A stretch of 46,888 nt of DNA from an uncultured Saprospiraceae bacterium (GCA_938016265.1 CALLWB010000066.1:1-46888); one strand, 5' to 3'; counted from the first letter of the stretch, positions 18,063-27,854 are shown. A program made the numbers and translations. The notes: a model not told the origin generated them from the sequence alone.

Positions 18063-19574
18063 TTAGTTAATGGTAAACTTAACGAAAACATTTTCTTTTT
18101 TTATTTTCCCCTCTATTGCAAATTCAGATTCTGATAATTTTATCATTCGACCTGGTGAAAGCCTGTTGATTTCATTTCCTGCTACCGAGGGTACATCTCC
18201 ACTATTTATTATTGAAATTTTGCTAGACTCTCCAGTTTTGTCGTTTACCTTATATGCCGTTAATATCCCCTTACTCCCTCCATAATAAACCGGACGTTCG
18301 TCCATAGCCTTATCCATGTTTTCAATATGATCATTATAGAAAAAATAGTGATTTCCATTCGTGAAAAAATATTTAAAACCAAAGTTGCGGTTCTGTCGTT
18401 TGGGCAATCTTTTCATCCATACAAGGTTATCTTCTGCATCAAATTTGGATACCAAAATGTCATTGTAATGATATATCGTGCTGCTAGAAGTAAAAAAAGA
18501 TAAATCCTGTGTACTAATAAGTAACATACTACCGTCCTCCCAAAAACCAACTTTTTTTGTAAAAAGATAATATGGTTCTGTTATTTTTTCTTGGTCTAAT
18601 TTCGCCAATCTATCATTTATTGGTTTATATTGATTGATTACATCGGGTGGAAAATCTGATAAAATTGGAGTCCCAAAGCTCATGTTTTTATCAATTTTCA
18701 CTATAAGTGTCCTCATCGATTCTTCAGAATCTGATTGAAAACCAGCCATAAGTAATTCATCATTTGGAGCTTCTGAAAGAAACCGAAAATAAAGTGGATC
18801 GTCAGACAAATTAATTGGAGTTAAGATCGGTTTTTGATCGGCCGAGTTCATTGTCGCTATATTGGTTGGCCAGGTGCGGAGCTTAGTTTCTTCATCATAG
18901 TTTGCTAAAGCATATAATCTGCCTTTATTGTTTACAGAAAATTCAATAAAATCCAAATCTTTTTCAGGATAGGGCATCGTGGTTTCTTTTTGCCAAATAA
19001 GATCAAGATTTTGGTCATAAACACTTATGTTGGACTCATCATAGTTTTTGCCATCACTGTTTTTCAATTCATTATACTTGGTTTGAATTAAGACTTTACT
19101 CGTATCAGATGATTGACTAACCAGGTATTTGGGGTTTTCGTCAGTTAACTTTCTTTTTCCTTTTACAAGCAAATTCCCATCTCCAATAAATTCCCCTGTT
19201 TTGAAATCAATTTCACGATAATACACATCATCCACTGCTTTTGTAGAAGTCAAATAAAAGAAAAATAATTTATCCTTTGTTCTAACTATTTCCCAATCGG
19301 AAGTCCAATGGTCTTTTATGTCGTCATATTCAGAAGTAGAAATTAATTTAAAGGATTTTGAATCAAATTTTTCGATTACTATTTTTTTAAATAAAACAGA
19401 TACGACAAGGAGATTTCTGTCTTCAATAAAATAATGATAATGATAGGAGTTGACATGCGGATGTGGAGGCCCTACCTTATAAGTTACCTCTTTAGAAGAG
19501 ACAACTTGCGCGTTGTTGATGATTGGCAGCAACAACAACAACAATAGGATCAAGTTATACTTGAATAATTTCAT
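18063..19574 (-). CDS. Exported protein of unknown function, possibly beta-propeller
   Basis: 503 residues. A strong signal peptide (LILLLLLLLPIINNAQ) is cut near residue 23. I do not recognise a family. The body has recurring short strands with polar turns (for example DFKTGEF, YDQNLDLIWQKE, NNKGRLYALANYDEE, DAEDNLVWMKRLPKR), which suggests a propeller-like repeat fold. There is no T9SS sorting domain and no lipobox, so it is probably periplasmic or reaches the surface by another route. It converges with the lipoprotein gene on the plus strand (60-base gap) and is divergent from the DnaJ-domain gene. Confidence 0.7.
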   Translation of the reverse strand: MKLFKYNLILLLLLLLPIINNAQVVSSKEVTYKVGPPHPHVNSYHYHYFIEDRNLLVVSVLFKKIVIEKFDSKSFKLISTSEYDDIKDHWTSDWEIVRTKDKLFFFYLTSTKAVDDVYYREIDFKTGEFIGDGNLLVKGKRKLTDENPKYLVSQSSDTSKVLIQTKYNELKNSDGKNYDESNISVYDQNLDLIWQKETTMPYPEKDLDFIEFSVNNKGRLYALANYDEETKLRTWPTNIATMNSADQKPILTPINLSDDPLYFRFLSEAPNDELLMAGFQSDSEESMRTLIVKIDKNMSFGTPILSDFPPDVINQYKPINDRLAKLDQEKITEPYYLFTKKVGFWEDGSMLLISTQDLSFFTSSSTIYHYNDILVSKFDAEDNLVWMKRLPKRQNRNFGFKYFFTNGNHYFFYNDHIENMDKAMDERPVYYGGSKGILTAYKVNDKTGESSKISIINSGDVPSVAGNEINRLSPGRMIKLSESEFAIEGKIKKENVFVKFTIN

Positions 19575-19928
19575 AGATTATGCGGTTTAAATTTGTGTCT
19601 ACTGTCAATATACGCATAAATCGATATATTCCATTTTTTAGTTCTGTAATTTTATAAATTGCTTTTTGATTTAAATTCATTTCTTGATATCCATTTTTTA
19701 TATTCATTCAACTACAATTTCAGGTCGCCAGCCTATTGACAGAAAACTCTAGTAGGCTGTTAACAGATGGCTGCGAGATGTTGGATATCAGTAATCAACG
19801 GTATTGGGTATGTTAAGTCTATTATGTATATTGAGTTATTAAGTGGATTGAGTACAACAGGCGCAAACTATGAAAAACAATCAGCCCAACAACTCGACAA
19901 CCTAATGATTTGATAACCAAATACCTAT
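19575..19928. other. 354-base divergent intergenic region
   Basis: This separates the minus-strand exported protein from the plus-strand DnaJ-domain gene, so it must hold promoters for both. I see no clear TTG/TAnnTTTG pair, no strong hairpin and no convincing small gene. Confidence 0.6.
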
Positions 19929-21155
19929 ATGAAGGATTACCATTATATCCTTGGAGTTCCTAAGACAGCCACCAAGAAAGAAATTAAGGCGGCTTACAGA
20001 AAACTGTCAAAGAAATTTCACCCGGACCTCAACGAAGGGGATAAGTTTTTTGAAGACCGTTTCAAAGACATCAACGAAGCTTACGAGACCTTGCTAAACG
20101 ATGGCGCATATAGCACTACAACTAGCAGCGAACCATCTACCACCTCCGAAGATACAAATGGCAACAACATAGAATACCCAGTAATCAAGCAGTTTTATGC
20201 AAACAAAAAGACTGTTTTCGTCAATGACCCTATCAAAATTGTCTGGTCGACAGAACACTGCAATCTAGTTCGGCTCAACATCATGGGAGAAGTCGATCTT
20301 TCAGGACACAAAAACTTAAAATTTAAAAAACCGAACGCCAATTTGGTCATTGAACTTGTCGCCTCTAATCAATTGAATGAAAAGGTCGCTCAACGATTGA
20401 CAATTCAAATTATCAAAGACACTTCTGAAACAACATCGGAACCATCCACAAACCCTGTTGATCAATCCCAAAATGACCAATCGACTGACGAAGACGAAGA
20501 TGCTATTATCCGGCCACAAAAATCAAACAAAACAAATAAAAAATCCAGTAACAATCTGGTATTTATTGCCGTGACTGCAATGCTACTCGGAGCCGCTTTT
20601 TTGTTTAAAGACATTATTGCTTCTACCTTTAACAGGGCACAAAGCACCACCAGCCAACTAACAACGCCCCCTACTCCATCTGCGAATGAAACGGCTGATT
20701 CAGACAAATTGGAGGAAACTAAAAAAATTAAAGAGGAGAATAAACCGCCCGTTTATTCCTTAAAAAATTCATTTTGTATTGGCTCAAGCAGAAACAAAGT
20801 CATTGCTGTACAAGGTGCGCCATCTGAAATTAATAAAATTGGAGCTGATGAACTTTTGTATTATGGCCAAAGTTCCATTACAATACAAGATGGAAAAGTA
20901 ATTGAATATTCTAATTCAAGTAAAAATTTGAAAGTGAGATTTAAAACGAGCCCTTCCAAAAGCAAATCCAACAATCTTTTTGCAATTGGAGATTCACGGC
21001 AAACTGTACTAGACTTGCAAGGCACACCAACCAAAGTAAAATGGGATGCTCCCTACGAAACTTTTCATTATGGGTATAGTACGATAACCCTAAAAGAAGC
21101 TGTTATTGTTGACTACTCTAACTCTGACAATAATCTTAAAGCAAAATTAAAATAA
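19929..21155 (+). CDS. Membrane-anchored DnaJ-domain protein with internal Ig-like region and two C-terminal repeats
   Basis: 408 residues. An N-terminal J domain (about 2-57) has the HPD motif at 31-33 ([10 protein letters not shown]), so it should stimulate an Hsp70 ATPase. A beta-rich Ig-like region follows at 81-162. One membrane span lies at about 209-232 ([20 protein letters not shown]), flanked by Ser/Thr/Pro-rich linkers. Two copies of a roughly 57-residue repeat close the protein, 281-338 and 349-407: F-IG-SR--V---QG-P------E--YGYS-IT----V--YSN--NLK. The repeat resembles the BamE/SmpA-like small fold but I would not name it so. Topology by the J domain: N-terminus in the cytoplasm, repeats in the periplasm. 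The 90 bases after the stop continue in frame as a coiled coil (separate entry). Confidence 0.85.
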   Translation: MKDYHYILGVPKTATKKEIKAAYRKLSKKFHPDLNEGDKFFEDRFKDINEAYETLLNDGAYSTTTSSEPSTTSEDTNGNNIEYPVIKQFYANKKTVFVNDPIKIVWSTEHCNLVRLNIMGEVDLSGHKNLKFKKPNANLVIELVASNQLNEKVAQRLTIQIIKDTSETTSEPSTNPVDQSQNDQSTDEDEDAIIRPQKSNKTNKKSSNNLVFIAVTAMLLGAAFLFKDIIASTFNRAQSTTSQLTTPPTPSANETADSDKLEETKKIKEENKPPVYSLKNSFCIGSSRNKVIAVQGAPSEINKIGADELLYYGQSSITIQDGKVIEYSNSSKNLKVRFKTSPSKSKSNNLFAIGDSRQTVLDLQGTPTKVKWDAPYETFHYGYSTITLKEAVIVDYSNSDNNLKAKLK

Positions 21156-21245
21156 TTTCCTGTTCATAGGCAAGGTAACAACCTGCGCTACCAAATAGAA
21201 AGGCTCGAAAAAGAAAACGAATTGTTAAAAAAGCAAAAGGAATAA
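21156..21245 (+). pseudogene. In-frame coiled-coil tail stranded behind the DnaJ-gene stop codon
   Basis: Directly after the TAA at 21153-21155 the same frame stays open for 29 codons to TAA at 21243. It encodes an amphipathic, heptad-like coiled coil: NLRYQIERLEKENELLKKQK. Random AT-rich DNA rarely gives such a Leu/Glu/Lys heptad run in the right frame. It looks like the former C-terminus of the DnaJ protein cut off by a new stop or indel, or a remnant of a neighbouring gene end. Stop-codon readthrough is a less likely option. It has no start codon of its own. Confidence 0.5.
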
Positions 21246-21274
21246 AGCACGAGAGGGCAGGAAAGTCAACTGCG

Positions 21275-22984
21275 TTAGGGTTGTTCCCCGTTTAATTTAT
21301 CCTCCTTTTTAGGGAACCAGATTTTGAGAACGGTAGTGCCATCTTCCTCTTCATCTATCAACAAATGCCCACCATGAAGATTGATAATCTTACGGACAAA
21401 GGCAAACCCCATTTCAATTTTGCCGCTAGCGATCAAGTCAGATTGAAAAAACTCCTTAAACCAAAACCGTGCATAGGTAATTGCTTTCCCATTGTCAGTA
21501 ACAATAAACAACTCATCATTGACATCTGATTTATGTCTGATTTTTATACGTTTAATGGTCTCCTCATTATATTTAAAGATAAAACGGAATAACAATTCAA
21601 ACATCCTCCTAATCGCCATTTGATCTGCGAAGATGAAAGGTAATTCGTGTTCTACTTCAATGCTAACTGTATCTTTATCAAATAAACGGACCACCGTTTC
21701 AATAATTCTATTTAAATCTACCTGAGATTTATTTTTAGACAGCTTGAAATTCAGGTATTGTTCTGTGATATCTAATTTTTGATACATCTCATGCGCACCG
21801 GAGGAAATAAAATCCAGGCACTCTCTAATCGCCGGATCTTCTGACGACTCCAATTTTTTGTTTAGCAAACCGCTAAAAGAGCCGACCGTTCTTGTAGGGG
21901 TTTTCAAATCATGCGCAAGCAATTTGCTTACTACTTCTAGCTCTCTGTTCTGCAGTTCGATGGCCGCATTTTTTTTCTGGTATCCCTCAATTTCCTGTTC
22001 TCTGAATTTTAGTATGTCTTCGAGGTCATTTTTATTATCTATTTCATTTAAATCTGATTTCAAAAAAACGACATATTCCTCATAGCTTTCCGCTATTTTT
22101 TCAGGACTGAGTTTACTAATGATTTTTATTTTCAACTCGTAAGCATCCTGATAAATCTTCTTCATCCCTCCTGTAATCGCGCTAAAAGTGTGCTCTAATG
22201 CCTCTAGAGCAGGGGCTAATTGATCAAGATAAAAATAAGCCGTTGCTTTCGCTAAAGATCCATTTACCAAACTATCAGGAGATTTATATTTTATTGAATA
22301 ATCTACAGATTTGGTACTATAGGCAAGTGCCTGTTCATAATTCTCTAAACTTATATAGGCAAAAGCAATGTTTGAGTAGGTATACCCTAACAAGGTATTG
22401 AAGTTATATTTTTCGACGACTTCAAGACTTTCCAGATAAGTAGAAAGTGCTTCTTTGTGTCTTTTTTGCTTCGTATAGTTTTCAGCAATATTTCTCAGAT
22501 CGGTGACGACCATTCTCTTCTCTCCCGATTTCTCATTCAGGGACTTTGCCTTCATCTGGTATTCCAGCTGTTTTTCCTCATTACCCAAGGCACTATAGAT
22601 CAATGCCAAATTATTGTATGTCATCGAGTTTAGCCGATCAAACTTATACTTTAAACTGTCAAAGGCATATTCTAGTGCAATATTGTACCGCTTAAACCGG
22701 ATGTACAAACAGGAGATGTTCACCAAAATTTTGGTCTCCAACTCTTTGAAATCATGACTTTTACTTAGGGAAATTGCTTTTTTGAACTGGTCAAGCGCAG
22801 TAAGATATTCACTTCGCCAAAATCGGATCAGGCCGATCATGTTATATTTGTTAGCAATAATAAATGGATCCTCACTTTCAATTTTAGCCAAAATAGTCAG
22901 ACATTTGTCCGGATCCGTCATATAGTTGAGACGAACCCATTCAATCTTGTCATGATTACTTTGTTTTATTTTCGTTGATGGCAT
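21275..22984 (-). CDS. Soluble TPR-containing sensor histidine kinase with degenerate ATP-binding site
   Basis: 569 residues without signal peptide or membrane span. Residues about 20-300 form tetratricopeptide repeats (for example ALDQFKKAISLSKSHDF, YNNLALIYSALGNEEKQLEY, YSNIAFAYISLENYEQALAY). A coiled coil (about 320-352) leads into a HisKA-type dimerisation helix with H358 in LLAHDLKTPTR. The ATPase part keeps the G1-like VTDNGKA (D497) and the end of the domain (INLHGGHLLIDEEEDGTTV), but the N-box is eroded: the position of the usual NLLSNAIK reads LLFRFIFK (465-471), without the Mg-binding Asn, and the G2 loop reads GFAF. It may sense through TPR contacts and have weak or no kinase activity. 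No response regulator is adjacent. Confidence 0.85.
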   Translation of the reverse strand: MPSTKIKQSNHDKIEWVRLNYMTDPDKCLTILAKIESEDPFIIANKYNMIGLIRFWRSEYLTALDQFKKAISLSKSHDFKELETKILVNISCLYIRFKRYNIALEYAFDSLKYKFDRLNSMTYNNLALIYSALGNEEKQLEYQMKAKSLNEKSGEKRMVVTDLRNIAENYTKQKRHKEALSTYLESLEVVEKYNFNTLLGYTYSNIAFAYISLENYEQALAYSTKSVDYSIKYKSPDSLVNGSLAKATAYFYLDQLAPALEALEHTFSAITGGMKKIYQDAYELKIKIISKLSPEKIAESYEEYVVFLKSDLNEIDNKNDLEDILKFREQEIEGYQKKNAAIELQNRELEVVSKLLAHDLKTPTRTVGSFSGLLNKKLESSEDPAIRECLDFISSGAHEMYQKLDITEQYLNFKLSKNKSQVDLNRIIETVVRLFDKDTVSIEVEHELPFIFADQMAIRRMFELLFRFIFKYNEETIKRIKIRHKSDVNDELFIVTDNGKAITYARFWFKEFFQSDLIASGKIEMGFAFVRKIINLHGGHLLIDEEEDGTTVLKIWFPKKEDKLNGEQP

Positions 22985-23230
22985 TGGGCGAACAATCCGA
23001 TTAAAAATTTACTTGAAAAAATCATCCATACTTATACTACGTAGAATTGGGGAAATTGTTTATAATTCCCTTGATTTATTGACATAGAACTGCATAAATT
23101 GTTACTAAAAGTACAATAAAAACATTAAGATCAATATTATTCAGTCGATTGAATATTTTCGATTTTCATATTCAAAAACTCGCCTTTCGTATATTTTTGT
23201 ACTTGGTAGATTTTCTACCAGTTTCAGATA

Positions 23231-23267
23231 AAAATAAAAACCCCATAGCTCTTATTAACTATGGGGT
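23231..23267 (-). terminator. Rho-independent terminator of the T9SS propeller gene
   Basis: On the minus strand a perfect 9-bp stem (ACCCCATAG / CTATGGGGT) with a 10-base loop is followed by TTTTATTTT. It lies about 25 bases after the stop of the gene ending at 23293. Elsewhere in the 308-base gap 22985-23292 I see no gene. Confidence 0.92.
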
Positions 23268-23292
23268 GCTGACAATTTATTGAAGGCGAGGT

Positions 23293-25539
23293 CTACTTAA
23301 ACACCTTTAGTTTTTTAGTCCCCCGATTAGAAGGGGTGATCACTTCCACCAAATACAAGCCAGTTGTCAAATCATCTAGCAACAGGCGTTCTTGTACAAA
23401 CGAATTGGCAGAATAATAAGTCATTTCAGAGTGCAGCAATGTTCCCTGCAAACTGTACAGATTGATTGTTACTGTCCCTTCAGTTAGGTTTTTTACTTCT
23501 ATAGTCACCGCTTCAGTAGTCGGATTAGGGTAGACGGTTAGCTCAATATCCCGCAAACTCAGTTTTTCCGTCCTTGTTTCTGAATACTGGAAACTACCAT
23601 CCATATCCACTATTTTCAAACGATAATAAACTTGTGTGGTATGCACTCTGGAAAGGTCGTCGGTGAAATGATAAAGGGTAAGACTGGTGGATTCCCCTTC
23701 TGCATTGAGCTCCCCAACTTTTGAAAACGACGGTTCCTGTTCAAGGCGCCGTTCTATTTCGAAATGAGATAAACTTTGTTCAGATAACGTGCTCCAATCC
23801 AAGGATATTGTTTGGTTTTCTTCCAGGGATGTTTCGAAGTCATTTAGTTCTATTGGCAATACAACATCAAATCTGACAAGTTTTGCTCCAGCAAACAAAT
23901 TGGAGCACAAAAAGAAATAGCCCTCACTAAAATTTGTGATGCTCCCACTTTCGAAATTTCCACCCAGATATTTTACGTCGTTCAACTCAGCATAAGCTGG
24001 TACACTGCCTCCCACCGTTGTATCAAAATCTTCATCTTCAGTATTACTCTGACTGAATCTTGCGTGGGTGGTATTTCCTACACTGTAAACAAATTGACCA
24101 GGATTTGAGCTTCCAGAGCTGCTATACATCGAGGTGGTCCTTCCACTATAATAAGGCATGTTCGTGCTAACAGGTCCTAAGCTGAGCAGATCACCCCCAT
24201 AGTACCAGGATGCAGGTTCAAAGGCCACCAGATCATCGCCTCCAATCATCAATAAATTCTGATGAACAACCATGTTATCCACAAAAGTAAGTGTTCCTGA
24301 CAAACTAGGCTTATACCAACTGGTGCCTGTCCAAAAAGCAAAACCCTCCAGATTGTTGATGGTGGTGCTGCTTCCTGCATTGGTAAATGTCCCTCCAATT
24401 GCCAGTGCACCATTGTATATTTCTAGAGCATTTACCTTCCCATCTACTGTCATTAATGTAGAGGAAACGCCACCAGTACAGTTTACTGGGCTTTGTGTCC
24501 AACTATTGCCATTCCAAGCAGCCAGATAGTTCATACTTGCTCCATTAACTGTTGTGAAATCCCCTGCGGCATAAAGCTGGCACCTAAACTGTTTAATATC
24601 CCTGATCACGCCGCCCATCTGGCCAGTTTGTAGTCCTTGCCATCCAGAACCATTCCACCAGGCAATATTATAAAAATTTGTCCCCTGGATATTAAAATCT
24701 CCAGCCACATATACGACTCCATTTATATATTCAATATCATAAACAGTTCCTATCAAAGAATTTCCAAAACCAACCCATTCTACACCATCATAACCAGCGA
24801 CTGTTCTATATTGGTTATCAATGTTAAAATTGCCGCCAACGATGATCATACTTTGATCTGGCAGCGTCAGCATAGTTTCTATTTTCTGAGTTGCTATATC
24901 CATGGGGAATCCATTTGTTGTCCAGTTTGGTGTGATTACTTCCGGGACCAAACAATACGTGCCTTGGTAGGTAGGCTGTATCCATGCCAATTCTTGCTTA
25001 GAAAATCCATTTTCATTTGCCCAGGAGCTCAATTTGGGATGCGCGATCTCTTCGATAAAAGAGAAATTTTGTTCTTCAGCTACCTTTTCGGCAAAGTCTT
25101 CTTGTCCGCTAGTTTGTAGTAGGTGACCTACCGCACAAGCAGTACCATAGTTGTCTATAAAGTAAGGCTGCCGCCCTGTATGACCAGTGTTCTTAGGAAA
25201 ACGGCCTGTTTGCCAATAGGATTGCAACGAAGTCAAATTGTGGAGTCGATTTTTTATTTGCTCCTTGTCAAGGTTGGCATGTAATCTTGCACGTAGCGTT
25301 CTTTCTACTAGTTTTAAATGAAGTTGGATGCGTTCATCATCATTTTTAAATGCTATTGGGAAGGCTAGTAGATTTGTAGAAATGTCTGCTTGATTGCTCC
25401 ACTCCTTATTCACGTGGTGAAGATGTTCAAACAACGGAGCGGTAGTCTGAGGACTTAGGCTTTCGCCGAATACTGCTGCATTCATTAAAAAAAGAATTCC
25501 CACAAGGAGAAAACCCGTATTAAAATAGTTGTTTTTCAT
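23293..25539 (-). CDS. T9SS-secreted propeller protein
   Basis: 748 residues. A signal peptide ends near residue 25. Residues about 120-190 carry a conserved Bacteroidota secreted-protein module (PYFIDNYGTACAVGHLL, WANENGFSKQELAWIQPTY) of unknown function. A repeat domain follows with four W-x-G-x-x-W blade motifs (DGVEW 251-255, WNGSGW 295-300, WNGNSW 342-347, WTGTSW 403-408), each paired with AGDF/GGTF-type strands, typical of a beta-propeller. A fibronectin-like segment (LNDFETSLEENQTISLDWST, HFEIERRLEQEPSF) precedes the C-terminal T9SS sorting domain (LTVYPNPTTEAVTIEV ... KKLKVFK). Export across the outer membrane is expected; the ligand is unknown. It has its own terminator and a plausible promoter, so it is probably monocistronic. 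Confidence 0.9.
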   Translation of the reverse strand: MKNNYFNTGFLLVGILFLMNAAVFGESLSPQTTAPLFEHLHHVNKEWSNQADISTNLLAFPIAFKNDDERIQLHLKLVERTLRARLHANLDKEQIKNRLHNLTSLQSYWQTGRFPKNTGHTGRQPYFIDNYGTACAVGHLLQTSGQEDFAEKVAEEQNFSFIEEIAHPKLSSWANENGFSKQELAWIQPTYQGTYCLVPEVITPNWTTNGFPMDIATQKIETMLTLPDQSMIIVGGNFNIDNQYRTVAGYDGVEWVGFGNSLIGTVYDIEYINGVVYVAGDFNIQGTNFYNIAWWNGSGWQGLQTGQMGGVIRDIKQFRCQLYAAGDFTTVNGASMNYLAAWNGNSWTQSPVNCTGGVSSTLMTVDGKVNALEIYNGALAIGGTFTNAGSSTTINNLEGFAFWTGTSWYKPSLSGTLTFVDNMVVHQNLLMIGGDDLVAFEPASWYYGGDLLSLGPVSTNMPYYSGRTTSMYSSSGSSNPGQFVYSVGNTTHARFSQSNTEDEDFDTTVGGSVPAYAELNDVKYLGGNFESGSITNFSEGYFFLCSNLFAGAKLVRFDVVLPIELNDFETSLEENQTISLDWSTLSEQSLSHFEIERRLEQEPSFSKVGELNAEGESTSLTLYHFTDDLSRVHTTQVYYRLKIVDMDGSFQYSETRTEKLSLRDIELTVYPNPTTEAVTIEVKNLTEGTVTINLYSLQGTLLHSEMTYYSANSFVQERLLLDDLTTGLYLVEVITPSNRGTKKLKVFK

Positions 25540-26020
25540 GATGTTTGGGTTTGGTAGATTTTTAAACGTTCTTGGTTAAAGAAATAATGAATGATCCAAG
25601 TTTTACAAAAACTAGCTTTGTCAACTTCCTTTTCAAAGGATCACTTTAATGTTGAAAGTTTTTGAAGACCAGACAGGCATTCGAGATATAACTTGTTGTG
25701 TGGTGGAATAGTGCGAACTCAATCTCTTGCTGCAATTTAAAAAAAAAATCAGGATTCTACAATAATAATCAGCTACCGAGTTCCACAAGTGGATGATCGT
25801 GCTTCCTTGGAGTTAAGTGTTTGATATACCAACGTTTAGGCTTAATTCAATTTCACTTCTAACACATCCTGGCCTTGCACAAAAAAGATAGTCAACTGGA
25901 GCAGGTGGATTTGCTCAAATGTTTGTGTTAACAAAAAATTAACAAATAGATGTCCTATTTTATTGTAACTATGGTTATTTTAAATCAATATTTCTACATT
26001 TTGAGCAAACATCAACTCTC
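25540..26020. other. 481-base divergent intergenic region
   Basis: It lies between the minus-strand propeller gene and the plus-strand LuxR-type regulator. A candidate minus-strand promoter sits at 25606-25637. For the plus strand a TACATTTTG at 25995 resembles a -7 box, but no -33 element is correctly spaced. I see no convincing small gene or hairpin. Confidence 0.6.
25606..25637 (-). promoter_or_regulatory. Candidate Bacteroidota promoter of the T9SS propeller gene
   Basis: Read on the minus strand: TTTG (25637-25634), 19 bases, then TAGTTTTTG (25614-25606). This is close to the phylum consensus TTTG-N19-21-TAnnTTTG, with one extra T in the -7 box. The start codon lies about 65 bases downstream, a normal distance. 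Confidence 0.5.
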
Positions 26021-27142
26021 TTGAGCAAGATTGCATCCAGGATAAAAATAAGGAGGTATAGCCATAACGATGCAGTTCGTCATTGCAAATGGTGGGGCTT
26101 TTGTATGCTGCTATTTCTTTCTTTTGAAGGATATGCCGGCTTTCAAATCAAAGGACAGTTAAACTTATCGGAAGAGTGGCAATCTCAGGTTTTCCTGTCT
26201 ACGATCAATAAGTTGGACGACTATTATTCTGCTAATCCAGAGGATATTATCCAAGTTGGCTATGTACAGGAAGACGGAAGTTTTTCTATTTCAGGGAATA
26301 ATTTGCCGCCAGAAGATCGGTTTTACCGCTTGTATACCATAAAGAAAGATAATTCAGAGTTTGACGCCTGCTTGTACGGAGAAGACCACAATTTCATTCA
26401 CCTTATCCTAAACAACAATACAGAAGTTGAGGTACATACGGATCCTGATCATTTTGCCCCTTTCGGGAATTATTCCGTCATCGGCAACTCCCCAAATGTC
26501 GGTTTACAACGACTCAGCACGCTGATTTACCCAAGTTTTTATTTTCATAAAATCAAATTTCACTCTGAACTTCAATTTTCTCAGGAAAAACTCAACCGCG
26601 ATTTGTTTGAGTTTGCTGATACCTGCCAACAAAGCCTTGTCGCGCTGGCGGCAATTATCAACACCGATATGGACAAATACTATCCCATCGAAGAAAACAG
26701 ATATTCCGAGCTCGGCCAACAACTACAGGAAACAATGCCAGGCCACAATTACACCCGAGACTATTTCAGGAAAATAAATTACCATAAAGGAGATTCCGCA
26801 GAAGCTCATTTACCAATTTGGGTGTTTCTGATGTTTGGCGCATTTGCTTGTTTTTTCATCTGGGCAGTTGCAACAATCAATTCCCTAAAGAAAAAAATAG
26901 CTACCATTCCTAAAACTGCGCCTTCTACTCCAACACCAATAAAACCACAATTCACCCCACAAGAAGAAAAGATCCTTCAACTTATCCTTGAAGAAAAATC
27001 AAACAAGGAAATCGCTGCCACCTTGTTCATCGAATTGAGCACCGTGAAAACACACATCAACAAATTGTACAGCAAACTAGGAGCAAAAAACAGAGCAGAG
27101 GCAAAACTAATTGCCAGAAAAACCAATCTGCAAACCCAGTAA
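26021..27142 (+). CDS. Membrane-tethered LuxR-type transcriptional regulator with exported sensor domain
   Basis: 373 residues from a TTG start. A basic N-terminus and hydrophobic stretch (WWGFCMLLFLSFEGYAG) act as signal peptide or anchor. An exported domain (about 42-260) resembles the beta-sandwich DUF4369 type (VGYVQEDGSFSISGNNLPP). A membrane span lies at about 264-286 (LPIWVFLMFGAFACFFIWAV). The C-terminus (311-367) is a GerE/LuxR helix-turn-helix (FTPQEEKILQLILEEKSNKE, LSTVKTHINKLYSKLGAKNR). The layout suggests ToxR-like one-component control, with an outside signal and DNA binding at the inner membrane, but no ligand can be inferred. The start is uncertain: the first in-frame ATG (26105) would remove the basic n-region, and an AAGGAGG at about 26050 precedes an out-of-frame ATG at 26070. 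Confidence 0.78.
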   Translation: MSKIASRIKIRRYSHNDAVRHCKWWGFCMLLFLSFEGYAGFQIKGQLNLSEEWQSQVFLSTINKLDDYYSANPEDIIQVGYVQEDGSFSISGNNLPPEDRFYRLYTIKKDNSEFDACLYGEDHNFIHLILNNNTEVEVHTDPDHFAPFGNYSVIGNSPNVGLQRLSTLIYPSFYFHKIKFHSELQFSQEKLNRDLFEFADTCQQSLVALAAIINTDMDKYYPIEENRYSELGQQLQETMPGHNYTRDYFRKINYHKGDSAEAHLPIWVFLMFGAFACFFIWAVATINSLKKKIATIPKTAPSTPTPIKPQFTPQEEKILQLILEEKSNKEIAATLFIELSTVKTHINKLYSKLGAKNRAEAKLIARKTNLQTQ

Positions 27143-27312
27143 AATAAGGGGTCTAGTCCTCAATTCAACCCTGGCTTACGCACAATACCAACCCCATTTT
27201 TCTTGATTCCCCCTTGGTTCAACCTTAGTTTTGATGCGATAACTATTTAATCATAGGTAGAAAAATTGCTTAGATCAATCAAGTAGAATCCTACCTTTAA
27301 ATTTTTCGTATT

Positions 27313-27816
27313 ATGAATTTTAGACTAATCCTTTTGTCCGTTTGTATCTTATGTTTCTGCTGTGCGCAGCAAAGTTGTGTAAACAAAGCGTCTGCTGATG
27401 CCAACGCTATTGCACCTATCGCTACTTGGACAAGCATCGAAGAAGCAGCAGAATTATCAAAAACCAATGACAAAAAAATGCTGGTTGACATTTACACAGA
27501 CTGGTGCAAATGGTGCAAAGAAATGGACAAACAGACCTTTTCCAATTCTTCTGTCAAAAGTTATTTGGCAAAGAACTACAATCTGGCCAAACTAAATGCT
27601 GAACAGAAGAAAACCATCCTATTCAACAACAAAGAATACAAGTGGGTACAAGGTAGTAGAAATGGCTACAATCAACTTGCCAATGAGATCCTGGATGGTC
27701 GAATGGCGTATCCATCAGTAGCCGTTTTTGATAGCAAAGGAAACAAACTGGAGGTGATCCGTGGCTTCAAATCTCCCGAGCAGCTAATGACACTATTGCA
27801 GAACGCAGAGCTCTAG
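27313..27816 (+). CDS. Exported thioredoxin-like protein (CKWC active site)
   Basis: 167 residues. A hydrophobic, Cys-rich signal region (LILLSVCILCFCCAQQSC) exports the protein; whether it is a lipoprotein (Cys17 or Cys22) is unclear. The body is a thioredoxin fold of the DUF255/thioredoxin_7-like group: LVDIYTDWCKWCKEMDKQTF with the redox pair C65-C68, then AYPSVAVFDSKGNKLEVIRG with the cis-Pro loop. It should reduce or isomerise disulfides outside the cytoplasm. The gene stands alone, 170 bases after the LuxR-type regulator, and is followed by a strong hairpin. ATG at 27313 gives a complete signal sequence. Confidence 0.85.
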   Translation: MNFRLILLSVCILCFCCAQQSCVNKASADANAIAPIATWTSIEEAAELSKTNDKKMLVDIYTDWCKWCKEMDKQTFSNSSVKSYLAKNYNLAKLNAEQKKTILFNNKEYKWVQGSRNGYNQLANEILDGRMAYPSVAVFDSKGNKLEVIRGFKSPEQLMTLLQNAEL

Positions 27817-27854
27817 CAGTGCCCTCCATTGAAGATCTGCCTTTATGATTGGCC

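Noticed and set aside
26070-26161. Short out-of-frame ORF with a good ribosome-binding site (AAGGAGG) at the start of the LuxR-type gene
   Set aside because: It gives only about 30 residues without recognisable features and overlaps the signal region of the longer gene; the site may be chance, though it leaves the start of the regulator uncertain.
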